Assembly: GCF_040183065.1 (NCBI RefSeq)
Contig: NC_091132.1
Coordinates: 159,438,102-159,502,101, forward strand
DNA from: Periplaneta americana
Taxonomy: Eukaryota > Arthropoda > Insecta > Blattodea > Blattidae
DNA: 64,000 nt
Reading direction: 5' to 3'
In this document: positions 22,630 to 33,690 of the stretch, in pieces
How positions within the stretch are numbered: position 1 is the stretch's first letter
Layout: each line of letters begins with the position of its first letter
Notes under the pieces: generated by a model
The model's database searches: none
What the model was told of the DNA's origin: nothing
The model's input: only the letters and a program-made list of their open reading frames with translations
Program-made: the position numbers and the translations under genes

Positions 22630-24627
22630 GTGAAGCAATACTGGAATACGAATTCAATTACAGCTACTCAAAGGGCATACCAGAGAGAATTTGGTGTTCG
22701 CAATCCTCCCAAAAGAAACACAATACTGGGACTGGTAAACAAATTGGAAACAACTGGATATCTGGTGAGTGAAAAGGGCAAGCATCGTTCATCTAGGCTT
22801 CCCACGGTTGTTGTTGACGTAAGAGCACGACTGGAGCAGTCACCCAAAAAATCATTAAGACGTTTGTCGCAGGAGACATGGTACACCTACTCCAGTGGCG
22901 GCTCCTGCATATTTCTTAAGAGGAGGAAAGAAGTTAACAGCACGAAATGACACCTTCTTGAATGAACCATGCTACAAATTAGCCTACATGCATACATGTA
23001 AGACCAGATAGTGTTGGGGTTGGCCTTCCCTTCTGTATAACAATAATCTGTTCTTGTAAACTGAGTTTCCTAAATTGTCCAAAATATATTATGTTTTCAC
23101 TTCCATTCATTGTTGAATAATTGCGCAAATTAACAATTACAAGGAAAATTCACAACCTCGTAGCATTTTTCGAGCACACTACAGCATCACACGTGTTGGA
23201 AGAGACTAGCTACTAACTCGTAACCGGAACCGTTTTACGGAAATGGGAATGGGAAATGATCTGAGGAAAGCGAGAACACCGCACCCACCCACGTGGTCTG
23301 TGTTGCCACATGTACATTTTACAAGTTCAGTATCACATGCTTTTGAAGAATGTCAGTTCTTGTAAAGTCATACTATCATTATTGTTCAAAGCTTCCGGTG
23401 GCCGATTAATTTTTTATGTTAAAAATGATGTAGTTTGGAGTACCTACTTTCAGTTTCAAGTATATTTTTACAAAACTGACAACTTGGCTGTTGCCCTGTC
23501 TAGTAAACAATGAACAGAAGTGAATTTCAGGGGCCAACTACGTAGAACTACTTCCTCTTTGTTTTACATAAACCTGACTTTTACTTTCAAATATCCACGA
23601 AAATTTCAAACCGTGAATAGTATCCTATATAAAGTGCAATGAATAATATTTTTGATTTATAATTTAAAAAAAACGTTTATATGGTGTCTTTCATAGCTTT
23701 GCGTTAAAACTGTTTTTGTTGTGTCTCCTCCTAGATGTGTTATAGTCTGGTTGAATGCAGCATCGTTAGATGGCAGCAGTAGCGAGCTTGCTGCACGACC
23801 AGTCGGTTTCTATTTCCCGCCCATGACTGATTCAGAGGAGGATCTCCTCCCTCTCCGTTCATTTACTTGCTTTAAAACTCTGCTTCTTTCTCTGGACGCT
23901 AGCGCGCTGTTGTCTATGTGTGTTAACTGCAGTAGAGGAGGAATGGAGTGCCTTTCCTCTACACAGACAATCTCGCATCTTTCTCACAGTTTTCTACAGC
24001 ACATGAGCGCGCGTCGTTTAAAACTCGATCAACCGAGTTTTTCTTATAGCTGTGAACTTAAAAATTATCGAATCTTCCTCGAATTTCAAGGCGCATATTT
24101 TATTTGGTATTTACTTTCAAAGAAGAAAATGTGAGGAGGATGTTCCTCCCTTCCCTCCCCCGAGGAATCGCCACTGACCTACTCAATGTGTCAGAGAGCC
24201 TAAAGCCATATAGGGTTACGGTTGTTCATCAGCTACAGGAACCAGATAAGGATAAAAGATTGAATTATTGTCGTTGGTTTCAGACGTTCATTGTGCAAAA
24301 TCCTGCCATATTGTCCATCACATGGTTCACAGATGAAGCATGGTTCCATTTATCCGGTTATGTGACGACCGAATAATTTCCAGGAACCTGTGGCCACCGA
24401 GTTCTCCGGATTTGACAACGCCGGACTTCTTTCTATGGGGTTACTTAAAAGACAGGGTTTACGCCACACGTCCCCAGACATTGGACGATCTGAAGCACAA
24501 CATCACACAGGAGATTCAAGCTAACAACAGAGTCCTCCAACGAGTGGCCAGTAACATGGAACGACGTGTTGAGTTGTGCCTTATGCAGGATGGAGGAATT
24601 TTCAACATTTGCTATAGAGGTAAATAA
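22630..24627 (+). pseudogene. mariner/Tc-like transposase, interrupted and internally deleted
   Basis: Part 1 (22630-22892) has the DNA-binding half (REFGVRNPPKRNTI, LVNKLETTGYL, RSSRLPTVV, SPKKSLRRLSQET). Part 2 resumes after the inserted hAT with LKPYRVTVVHQLQEPDK, CRWFQTFI and FTDEAWFHLSGYV, holding the first catalytic aspartate. It then jumps to NLWPPSSPDLTTPDFFLWGY, holding the third aspartate, and LDDLKHNI..CLMQDGG. The stretch with the second aspartate (normally QDGAPPH-like) is missing. There is a frame change near the hAT junction. It is dead by three independent lesions. Confidence 0.85.
22893..24176. mobile_element. hAT element with 8-bp target duplication, nested in mariner-like element
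   Basis: It begins CAGTGGCGGCTCCTGC and ends GAATCGCCACTG, a CAGTGGCG-type hAT terminus. Identical octamers ACCTACTC lie at 22885-22892 and 24177-24184, and their removal rejoins the interrupted transposase. The interior has clusters of GGAGGA/TCCTCC near the ends. No convincing transposase was recognised, so it is probably non-autonomous. Confidence 0.92.
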
Positions 24628-24735
24628 TCTCCCAAAATTCTTCTACATTTTAGGTATAATAAGTTGTCGCTAGCACAATTCGGTTTGAAACAATTAATGA
24701 AAGAAATGTGTCAGTTCTATATAAATCACTCTGTA

Positions 24736-25284
24736 TCTCCTACTGTCTATGTGTTCTAGAGTTGCTGTATTAAAAACTGAAAATCCGGGACACTTCCTTT
24801 CATTTTTTAAAATATGCAAAATAATGGGGGAAAAGTACATCAATTAACGTCTTTATATCAGAGAGTGTAGCGAATATTAAACACCCGGAAAGTTCAGTTA
24901 ACGTACTTGACAAAGAAGGCATATATGTTGTTATAATTAAATAAATAAAAGCTGTATTATTGAGGCGTTTCTGCTCCATTATTATCACATTGTGTCTGCG
25001 TATAGGAATATTTGGCTCAACTGCAGTATTTTTCCCGCTATGCTGTAACATCTGAAGGAGTGCCAACATATTTCTAGCGCTTTTTGCGCTACCAACCTTA
25101 ACTCATCTGCCTCCACTGTAACGAAAATTGTTACTTATGCCAGATCTTCCTCTCGATAAAAACCTAATGCAGGTCGAGCAGAGAGTACAAGACGCGCAAA
25201 GAGTGTGAAATACTGCTGTCTTATTACAAAGATTGTATGAACTGTTCATCTATGGAACCGCCACCATAGGAACCAATTAAGGCC
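24736..25284. other. no gene recognised
   Basis: Unremarkable AT-rich sequence between the mariner-like element and the tandem repeat. Confidence 0.35.
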
Positions 25285-26140
25285 GAATTCGAGCCCCGAA
25301 AATATATAATTCATCATTATAGGTATAAAAAATTGCAGAAAAGTCCAAACCCATGTACACGCAATACTCCACTTCCGCGAAATTACAGTCTGTAGTTTGG
25401 ATTCAGTGACGGCATTATATCCTGGGTTTGAGCCCCGAAAATTTATAATTCTTTATTAGAGACATAAAAAATTGCAGGAAAAATCTAAAAACTTGTATAG
25501 ACAATGCACATCTTCCGCCAAATTAGTCTCTTGTTTGGACAAAGTGACGGCAATATTTCCTGAGTTCGAATACCGAAAGTGTAGGCTATAATTGTTTATT
25601 CGAGGCATAAAAATTTCCAGGAAAAATTTAAATACTTGTATACACACACTGCTCGACTTCCGCCAAATTACAGTCTGTAGTTTGGACCCAGTGACGGCAT
25701 TATTTCCTGGGTAAACTTATAATTCTTCATTAGAGACATAATAATTGCAGGAAAAATTTAAAACTTATATACACAATGCACATCTTCCACCAAATTACAG
25801 CCTGTAGTTTGAACCCAATGGTATTATTCTCTGAGTTCGAGCCTCGAAAATTTATAATTTTTTATTAAAGGAATAAAAAATTTCAGGAAAAACTAAAACT
25901 TGTATACACAATGCAAATCTTCCGCCACATTACAGTCTGTAGTTTTAACCCTGAAAATGTATAATTGCTTATTGTAGTCCGTTAAATATCGGACTGTAGT
26001 TTGAACCTAGTGAGCGTGTTATCTCCTTAGTTCGAGCCCCTTAAAATTAAAATTCATTAATGTGGGTATGAAGGATTTACTGGAAAATATAAATCTAAAA
26101 AAAAAAAAAAAAAACCTTACATATTGAACCCCTTCCACTA
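25285..26140. repeat. diverged tandem repeat, ~125-150-bp units, about six copies
   Basis: Each unit contains TTCGAGCCCCGAAAAT, TATAATTCTTCATTAGAG, AATTGCAGGAAAAA, TTGTATACACAATGCA, CTTCCGCCAAATTACAGTCT, GTAGTTTGGACCCAGTGACG and TATTTCCTGGG. Units start near 25285, 25429, 25564, 25711, 25836 and 26030. They are substantially diverged and differ in length, so the array is old. An A tract interrupts the last unit near 26100. Confidence 0.9.
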
Positions 26141-26199
26141 AATTTCATTCATCACTGTCTTCTCAGTCATTGTTTTATTCTCAGTCTTCTCTTTCCGTC

Positions 26200-26650
26200 A
26201 TGAACTGAACTTTGAGACGAGACAGAGTGGACAAAGGGAAGGCAAAGGGCAGAGAAGGCACAAAAATGACTGAGTGAACTGAGTGTACAGAGAGTGGACT
26301 AAAATACAGAGAGTGGACTCAGAGTAGGCCTACAGAGAGTGGAATGAAAGTACAGGCAGTGGACTGAGAGGACAGAGAGTAGGCTGAGAGAATAGATGGA
26401 GCACTTTGGGGATAGCGAGGGAACTAAAAGAATAGAGAGGGACCAGAGAGTGGACTGAGAGAAGAGAGAGTGGACAGAGAGCACAGAGTGTGAACACAGA
26501 GGACAGAGTGAAGACCTTCGAACATAAAATACTTTAATGCTCGAAGGTGAAGACAGAGAGTGGACTGAGAGAACAGAGAGTGATCTGAGAGAACAGGGAA
26601 GGGACAGAGAGTAGACTGAGGTGACAGAGAGTGGTCTTTTGATATTTGTC
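26200..26650. repeat. degenerate purine-rich minisatellite
   Basis: Irregular repetition of ACAGAGAGTGGACTGAGAG and variants over ~440 bp. The minus-strand reading frame rich in SLSVLS repeats is an artefact of this composition. Confidence 0.9.
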
Positions 26651-27022
26651 ACTTTATACCTAGGATAATGATGGAATATTGTTGGCACAGCATTTGGTTT
26701 TAATCGTCTAATTTTTCCATTAGATAGAATTAAACTCTATTCTTGTATATTGCTTTCTCTACAGTGTAAGCGAATTCAATTCACATTTGTTTCTACGAAT
26801 GCCTCAAATGGTATTGCAATAACAGATACACTCAATGCAGTGATTATACTGAAGAATGTGTTAAAATCAACTGCCGGTATTTAACTTCGAATGACAGTCA
26901 AAATAATAAAAAAAATAATAAATAAAGCACTGTGAAAAATTGGAATGACATGTTGCAGGAAGGAACCAACCCACAAATAAATTTAATGTCTCAATAATTA
27001 AATAATTCCAAGGATCCATATT

Positions 27023-27345
27023 TTTTTAAGTAGGTTATTTTACGACGCTTTATCAACATCTAGGTTATTTAGCGTCTAAATGAGATGGTGATAATTTTTT
27101 TTATTTTAGTAGGTTATTTTACGACGCTTTATCAACATCTTAGGTTATTTAGCGTCTGAATGAGATGACGGTGATAATGCTGGTGGAATGAATCCGGGGA
27201 CCAACACCGAAAGTTACCCAGCATTTGCTCATATTGGGTTGAGGGAAAACCCCGGAAAAAACCTCAACCAGGTAACTTGCTCCTATCGGGAATCGAACCC
27301 GGGCCACCTGGTTTCGCGGCTAGACGTGCTAACCGTTACTCCACA
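27023..27345 (-). mobile_element. SINE family A copy with duplicated 3' module
   Basis: It matches 8720-8980, with a B-box on the minus strand (GGGTTCGATTCCCG). The 3' module TAGGTTATTTTACGACGCTT + TATCAACATC..TAGCGTCT is present twice, at 27032-27080 and 27110-27162. Target duplications AAGGATCCATATT (27010-27022) and AAGGATCTATATT (27346-27358) differ by one base. Confidence 0.92.
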
Positions 27346-27546
27346 AAGGATCTATATTCTGAACAAAGATAATGTAGCTACATATATTTATTACCTGTGA
27401 ATTTATCTCTCCTGTTTAATTCTAAGGTGCATATTTCTTAGTTTTTAGATATAGTGTAGGTTGATTTCTTTCTTAAAAAATGTGGTCAAATTTACGAATA
27501 TAAAGCAATAGGATAAATATTAATTGTTAATTTGTTATCGATTCAC

Positions 27547-27556
27547 TTTATTTATT
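27547..27556 (-). promoter_or_regulatory. candidate polyadenylation signals for gene 1
   Basis: Two overlapping AATAAA hexamers on the minus strand lie about 125-135 nt after the gene 1 stop codon, a plausible 3' end position. No downstream element was evaluated. Confidence 0.4.
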
Positions 27557-27680
27557 TCAATTTAGAGAAAATTTCCCAAAGTATACAGCATTTGAATATA
27601 TTTTCATTGTTTGTGAGAACATGTATTCTGAGAAATCACAGTTCTGATAGACGTTACACACTGTCATCGAATCTAAATTT

Positions 27681-29034
27681 CTATCGGCCCGTGTGCGTGC
27701 GTACATGTATTGAGAGAGAGTCGCACCGTGAGAAACATTTTCCACAAGTATTGCATTTAAATGACTTTTCCCCAGAATGCGTGCGTAAATGTCTTCGGAG
27801 AGAGCTTGATTGTGAGAAAAAATTCCCACAAGTATCGCATTTAAATGGTTTTTCGCCCGTATGTGTACGTACATGAGTTCCGAGATGCGCCAATTTCGAA
27901 AAACATTCCCCACAAGCATCGCATGTGAATGGCTTTTCGCCCTTGTGAATGCGTACATGGGCTCTGAGATTTCCCGATTGTGAGAAACTTTTTCCACATA
28001 CATCGCATTTGAATGGCTTTTCACCCGTGTGCGTACGTACATGCTTTCTGATACAACCCAAATCTGAGAATTGTTTCCCACAGGTATCGCATGTGAATAA
28101 CTTGTCTCCGGTGTGGGAGCGTATATGTTTTATGAGAGAGCTGGATTCAGAGAAACTTTTACTACATGTATTACATTTGAATGGCTTTTCGCCAGTGTGA
28201 GTGCGTACATGGCCTGTCAGAGAGCTAGACTTTAAAAAACCTTTCCCACAGGTACAGCATTTGAACGGCTTTTCACCAGTATGCCAACGTAAATGATTTA
28301 TCAGGGAGCTCGATCCTGAGAACCTTTTTGCACAGTAATCGCAATTCAAAGGCTTTTCGCCAGTGTGCATACGGACGTGGATTCTGAGAGTACCTCTTTG
28401 AGAGAAACACTTTCCACAGGTATCGCATTTGAATGGCTTGTTACCCGTATGTGTACGTACATGACTTTTCAGATAGCTCGAATCTGAGAAACTTTTTCCA
28501 CAGGTATCGCAATTGAATGATTTTTCGCCGGTGTGCTTCCGTAATTGATTTGTGAGTAAGCTCCTATCCGTGAAACATTCTCCACAGGTACGGCATTTTA
28601 ATTGATTTTCGCTCTTCTGCCTTTGTTCATGTATTTCGAAATGTCCCGTTTTTGGAAAATGTTTTCCACAGCTATCGCATTTGAATCGATTTTCGTCAGT
28701 AGCGTCTGTGCGTGTATGACTTGTGACATTTCCCGATTTTGGGAAACGTTTATCACGAGTATCGCTTTTGAACGGCTCTTCGCTAACTTGCGTGCATACA
28801 TGTATTGAGAGAGAGCCCGATCCTGAGAACAGTTTGCCACAGTCATTACATTTGAATGTCGAATTGTCAGGGTGACTGCAGGACTGAGACAGCATATCGT
28901 TCTTTTTTGTACATAAGTTGCTGTAAATCTCTGATTCAGACGTACATTCGGAAAAAGGGTTCCCTGAGGAGACACAATTTTTTGTACTGATGTCTTTCTC
29001 ATTTGGTGTTTGAATTCCGTCCGTGTCCAAAATC
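27681..29034 (-). CDS. gene 1, exon 4: C2H2 zinc-finger array
   Basis: The terminal coding exon follows the acceptor TTTTTGATTACAG and encodes ~451 residues to a TAG at 27683-27681. The open frame has no ATG at its start (it begins with TTG in-frame), so earlier exons are required. The phase (one base completing a codon) fits exon 3. After an acidic linker it has 10 canonical fingers (C-x2-C-x12-H-x3-H) joined by HTGEKPFKC linkers. Before them are four degenerate units: two with the last His as Gln, one with the first His as Gln, and one lacking both Cys. The product is expected to be a nuclear sequence-specific DNA-binding protein; its target is unknown. Downstream of the TAG, out-of-frame finger-like coding traces continue to about 27560, suggesting the array was once longer. 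Confidence 0.9.
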
Positions 29035-29271
29035 CTGTAATCAAAAAGATCACATTAATGAAAGTTGTGACCATCAAGGCAGGAAAAATAATTAAACTCA
29101 CAAATTATGAACTGTAGTAAATTCATAAATTATAACCTGATATACAGGGACATCATTTTATTTTTACTTCAATTTTTATTGTACCTGAGTTTTTTAATGT
29201 ACTTCACTCCCACCCCTCTACCAGTAAACTCCAAGCGTCCTCCACACAGAACCGAGGCCGCGTATGCACTA

Positions 29272-30916
29272 CCGTAAAGAGGGATAACTTTGAACGCCGA
29301 CGTGACTTTGAACCGTTGCTTACGAGATTATACAAGCTGGCGCATAGAGCTTGAAAAACGAGTCTGAAGTGGTTCCCTCGTAATGCCAATTCCGCTGCTC
29401 GGAGCGCTGTTCTGCCCTATATATTCATAGCAGAACACTTAAAAGACATTGACATTTGGGACATTTAAAGGACTCATCATTGCTTATTAAATGCTTCGTA
29501 CAATATTTTATGGACAATAGACGTAATTTGCAAACTTCTACTCCTCAATTATATTACAATAAAAGGCTGTCATTCTTGATATTAAAACATATTACATATA
29601 AACTGAGGGACTGTCTGCTCTGTACTTCAGTTCATACACCAAACATTTCCGGAAATAAATTAACTTGACATCTTACATATACGCACTATAGCCTACCCTT
29701 TTCACCTAATATTATTAATATTGTTATTAAATAAGATATTGCAACTAATTAAGGTACTGCAAGTTGAATATATACTGTTACTTCATATCCTAACATAAGT
29801 AGAGTTGCCACCATAGATGTAACACCTGAAATGAATATAAAATAAATTAATGTATTGGTAATGATACAAGAATAAAAAGAAATTAGGCTAGACATAACCT
29901 CACAAAATTACAAACACATTCTAAAACAAAACAAAAAAAAAAAAAAAAACTTTACGTATCCGTATATAATAAAACTAGATATTCCAGATATAATTTGTTT
30001 CACACGATAACCACCTCAGCCTATTTCGGCAGCAGCCATTATTAGTTACAGTTTGAGGTGCATTACCTAATCTCATACTAACCTTGTTAAGTTCTCTAAC
30101 CTAATTCACTGATAATTACGTAACAATACACAAGTCTAAAATACAGACAAATACACATTAATTACCTAATAGGTACAGCATGAAGATAATTCATTACTTT
30201 TGTCGGTATTTTCTAAAAGAGAAAGGGAAAACAGTAACAACATTATCTTCAATGTTTACATCACGTCGTTCACATTTTCATTAGGCCTATATCAGTAATG
30301 CTTGGTAAGTGAAACAATGCATGAAATTATTTTACATTTCGGGTCACATCATTCGAGAGTCGGAAAATGCAATTCGCCACTTTTAACATAGCATTGCTTG
30401 TTATATGAGAGAACTTTGACATTTACCTTAACCTATAAAGATACGACCTGTTGGTACCGAGTTCTTCACATAGCAAAACAGAGACAATTTTCGAATATAA
30501 CTTAGCTGAACAAACTTCAAATAACACTGTAATAAGCTTGGCATATTTATAATATTCGTACTCAATCAGTAATGCACAATTAATCGAACTATTTTTACGA
30601 TGCACAATGCTTTGTAATGGTACTATTCATCATTTCATAGGGCAGAGAGGCGAACCTAGCGGCAGAAATTGTCATGACTCACAGAGACCTACTCTCGATC
30701 GTGCTATGCGCCAGCTTGTGTAATCCCGTAAGCAACGCTTTGAACAGTAATTTAGCGCCTTTCTAAATTAAATGCTGTACCCAATTGCGATAAAACTGTT
30801 TAAGTTGTCAATAAACTAGTTCAGTTCTTTCGCATTAGGGTACAGCATTTAATATAGAAAGGCGCTAAATTACTGTTCAAAGTCACCTCGGCGTTCAAAG
30901 TCACCCCACTTTACGG
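29272..30916. mobile_element. candidate TIR element in gene 1 intron 3, flanked by TA
   Basis: CCGTAAAGAGGGATAACTTT at 29272 and inverted CCGTAAAGTGGGGTGACTTT ending 30916 match over ~40 bp, both continuing with GAACGCCGA and a second GTGACTTTGAAC. Further inward, AAGCAACG..ATTATACAAGCTGGCGCATA-type sequence is also shared, inverted, between 29315-29350 and 30705-30737. TA abuts both ends (29270-29271, 30917-30918). The left arm lacks the hairpin present in the right arm. The superfamily is unknown, and no transposase was recognised inside. Confidence 0.7.
30738..30882. repeat. large hairpin: 45-bp arms, 55-bp loop
   Basis: CTTTGAACAGTAATTTAGCG + CCTTTCTAAATTAAATGCTG + TACCC at 30738-30782 is repeated inverted at 30838-30882 with one mismatch. 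It interrupts the right arm of the element at 29272-30916 relative to its left arm, so it looks like a small foldback element inserted there. Its strand can form a strong RNA or cruciform hairpin. Confidence 0.92.
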
Positions 30917-30918
30917 TA

Positions 30919-32372
30919 CTGAGTTAGTGAGTATAGTGCATTCCAGAAAAATGTTCACGTTTTCCAGTGACGAAAGAACTTTCAATATTGATAAATATTT
31001 TCACACAGGTGCTGTCGTCCGTTTGCTTACGTCGCATCCCGATTTCCCCCACCTGCTTCTGTTCGCCCCTCTGTAAAGTCTAGTAGCTGGGCTGTCTTAG
31101 CTCTTTTCTGAAAACATTAATTTCCGTTAGGAATTGGACGTCTACGTAATATTATACAACTGTTTAAAATAACTTAAATAAAAGGGTCTTGTTAAGTAAT
31201 TAACTGTCACGTGATTCCCGCCCCACTTGCTACGACCCTGCGACAAAACCACTTGAACGGACAGTAGATAGCATTTCTGAGTAATTTTATCTTTTCGGAT
31301 CGGGCAGAAGTGAAGACTGAATGTACAATACATAAGGTACTCTTTTATAGAGTAGGTATAGAATTATTTCAACATGAGTTACTCGTACGAAGGACGAAAC
31401 TCGTAATTGGAATTAGCCTATAGTGCGATAATATGCACAGTAGAACTGAAGCCTGTATCGAAATGAATGGCCACCATTTTCAAAAATGTGTTTAAATATC
31501 CATATTATGATTATTTTTCAATTTAACTTCATTCTCTATATTGTACGCTAATGTGCTGTAGTAGTACAATATACACAGCATAATTTATACGTCCGAATGG
31601 ATAGCTCAGTTCGTGAGTAAAAACACTAATTATTGATACAGTACTGTATTTTGATTAAACAAAAACCTAATGAAAATTATCAAACTCAAAATTGCGATAT
31701 TTCCTAGTTTACATAAATGGATGAACTATTTTTCTTCCCTCCTATACCTAGTAAAGTGATTTGTATTTTACGCCAGTATCATCGAACTCCAGTCTTGGAA
31801 GGGGGAGCAAGCGGTGTTTCCGGTTCTAGACCTTTAATCCAAATATATAGCCAGGTTGATATTAAAAATGTTAGTAAAAATAAAATGATGTCCCTGTTTA
31901 AGCATTTTGAATAAAATATCAGAGCAAGAATTCCATTCCTCTACTATGTGAAAATATTGCATACCTACAAGAATGCAAGTCAGATCGCAATATTAAAAAT
32001 ACACTTTGGCGAATATGACGTGCTCTTCATCAAACCAATTCTCGTGTTATAATATATTTAAGCGAATTCTTCCCCATCTAAAAGAGTGAAGAAGAACGAA
32101 ACCTCCTGAAAGGCGGTAAATTTAAATTCTAAATATTTCAATATTTTTATACTGTTGAAAATAATTTTCAATGTTTATTCACAGCATGTTTTGTACTCAC
32201 AATAACTCTGCAGTTCTCTATTGCATCACGAATGTTTCCACAGCCAACTGAGTAGGAATGATCCACAAAAGGAGACCTCGCTGTTATCTTGCTATACATT
32301 GTGGTAACACATTAGATTAAGGCTCTACGTCATCTAAACAGGGACAAAATGAATACATGCACTTATACTCAC
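30919..32372. other. gene 1 intron 3 remainder, nothing recognised
   Basis: Intronic sequence without an identifiable repeat or ORF. Confidence 0.35.
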
Positions 32373-32455
32373 CTCTCAGTCAAGACTTCAGATTTCACTG
32401 TCGTTACTTCCAGCATAGACTCCTCTTTTACTGTAGATATGCTAAATGTCTCTTC
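32373..32455 (-). CDS. gene 1, exon 3 (short acidic exon)
   Basis: 83 nt bounded by the acceptor TTGTTTGCAG and donor GTGAGTATAAG on the minus strand. It is open in one frame, encoding EETFSISTVKEESMLEV..VKSEVLTE plus two bases, which join the first base of exon 4 to make Arg. It enters in phase 0, as exon 2 requires. Two psi-K-x-E tetrapeptides (VKEE, VKSE) match the SUMO-acceptor consensus. There is no known fold. Confidence 0.82.
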
Positions 32456-32690
32456 CTGCAAACAACACAACAATTTTTAACAAAATGATCTGCTCTCAAT
32501 GAGGGCGACCATAAAGATCTAGAATAAAAGCACGACAGAATAATTTAGAAAGACAAAACGTTTAAATACAAGAATTGTTTAGTAAAACATCCAGAAAAAT
32601 GCAAACCCAATAGAATCATCAATGGCCAAAATATAAATGGTAATGTAATATTTGGATTGAATCCTTAAAAGAATATCCAATAAAATTGTT

Positions 32691-33000
32691 TCAATTAAAA
32701 AAAAATGGGAGACAGAGTGCTTTTAAAACATTCCATGTGAATTTAGGAAGTGTGCCACACGCACCAAACAAAAGACCAGAGACACTCCACTGACTAGTGG
32801 GAAGGTTATATTTCTCACTTAAATATGGGATGCAGGACTCATAAATGGATTTCTTCTCCTCATCAACGTGTTGTGCCTGCAGTGCATCCCTCTCAAACCG
32901 GATTGTAGGATCAAGAACTATTCCCTTAGATTGAGTCCTGTGGATGGCTACAATAGAAAAGATGGTAAGAAATAAACGCAACATGTATCCTGAGTTATAG
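32691..33000 (-). pseudogene. non-LTR retrotransposon C-terminal relic (R2-like)
   Basis: A minus-strand frame reads RTQSKGIVLDPTIRFE, DEEKKSIYESCIPYLSEKYN and SVSGLLFGACGTLPKF. This resembles the C-terminal endonuclease-side segment of R2-type polyproteins (DPTVRFE..HEEKK..GLLIGARGTIPKF) as I remember it. It is a short fragment inside gene 1 intron 2. Family assignment is from memory only. Confidence 0.5.
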
Positions 33001-33424
33001 AGATTGAAGTAAAATATACGAGCAGGAATGAGAGCCACAAAATGGATGATAAAGATATGAAGACGTTCTTAAGGAATTATAGTAACAACCGATAATTTAC
33101 AAAATGTACTTTTATCAGAAAAATGAAAATAATATGTTCAAAACTGGGAAGACTGCTAAGAGAAATAATTCCCTATCAATCACAAGAAAAAAGTTGAATA
33201 GGATGTCCCATGAAACAATAAAAGAAAATGCAATATAGTAATGGCAGAGCTTTCTCCAGTTACAAGTCGGAGGATGGGTAGGTTTGGCAACGTTGAGTGG
33301 AAGTGAGAGATTCTAAAGTGATATTGATGTAATTGTGGTTCCTCATTGCTGTCGTTGTACGTAACCTGTACTTTTTCAATATTACTTTATGCACAAAGCT
33401 TCAGATTCAGAGTACCGACGTAAA

Positions 33425-33690
33425 TTATTACTTACTTATTTACTGGCTTTTAAGGAGCACCAAGGTTCATTGCCGCTCTCACATAAGCTCGCCATTGGTC
33501 CCTATCCTGAGCAAGATTAATCCAGTCTCTACTATCATATCACACCTACCTCAAACCCATTTTTATATTATCTTCCCATCTACGTCTCGGCCTCCCCAAA
33601 GGTTTTTTTCCCTCCGGCATCCCAACTAACACTCTACATGCATTTCTGGATTCGCCCATACGTGCTACATGCCCTGTTCTCTATTTTGCC
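33425..33690 (-). mobile_element. RTE-like LINE 3' fragment
   Basis: Minus-strand copy of the C-terminal tail and 3' end (TGGCTTTTAAGGAGC, TCCCTATCCTGAGCAAGATT, CGTCTCGGCCTCCCCAAAGG, GATTCGCCCATACGTGCTAC). It is 5' truncated at about 33690 and lies inside gene 1 intron 2. Confidence 0.88.

Larger units (their letters stand above)
22404..24733 (+). mobile_element. mariner-like element with long TIRs, split by a hAT
   Basis: TIRs of at least 42 bp: CAGAGTGATTTATATAGAAC at 22404 and its inverse ending 24733, continuing TGACACATTTCTTTC in both. TA target duplications lie at 22402-22403 and 24734-24735. Without the 1284-bp hAT and one 8-bp duplication the element is about 1.04 kb, shorter than a complete element because part of the catalytic domain is missing. 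Confidence 0.92.

Noticed and set aside
26299..26688. Serine/leucine-rich minus-strand ORF
   Set aside because: Artefact of the purine-rich minisatellite.
27557..29101. Overlapping ORFs in other frames of the zinc-finger exons
   Set aside because: Frame shadows of the repetitive finger array on both strands (also at 54977-55310).
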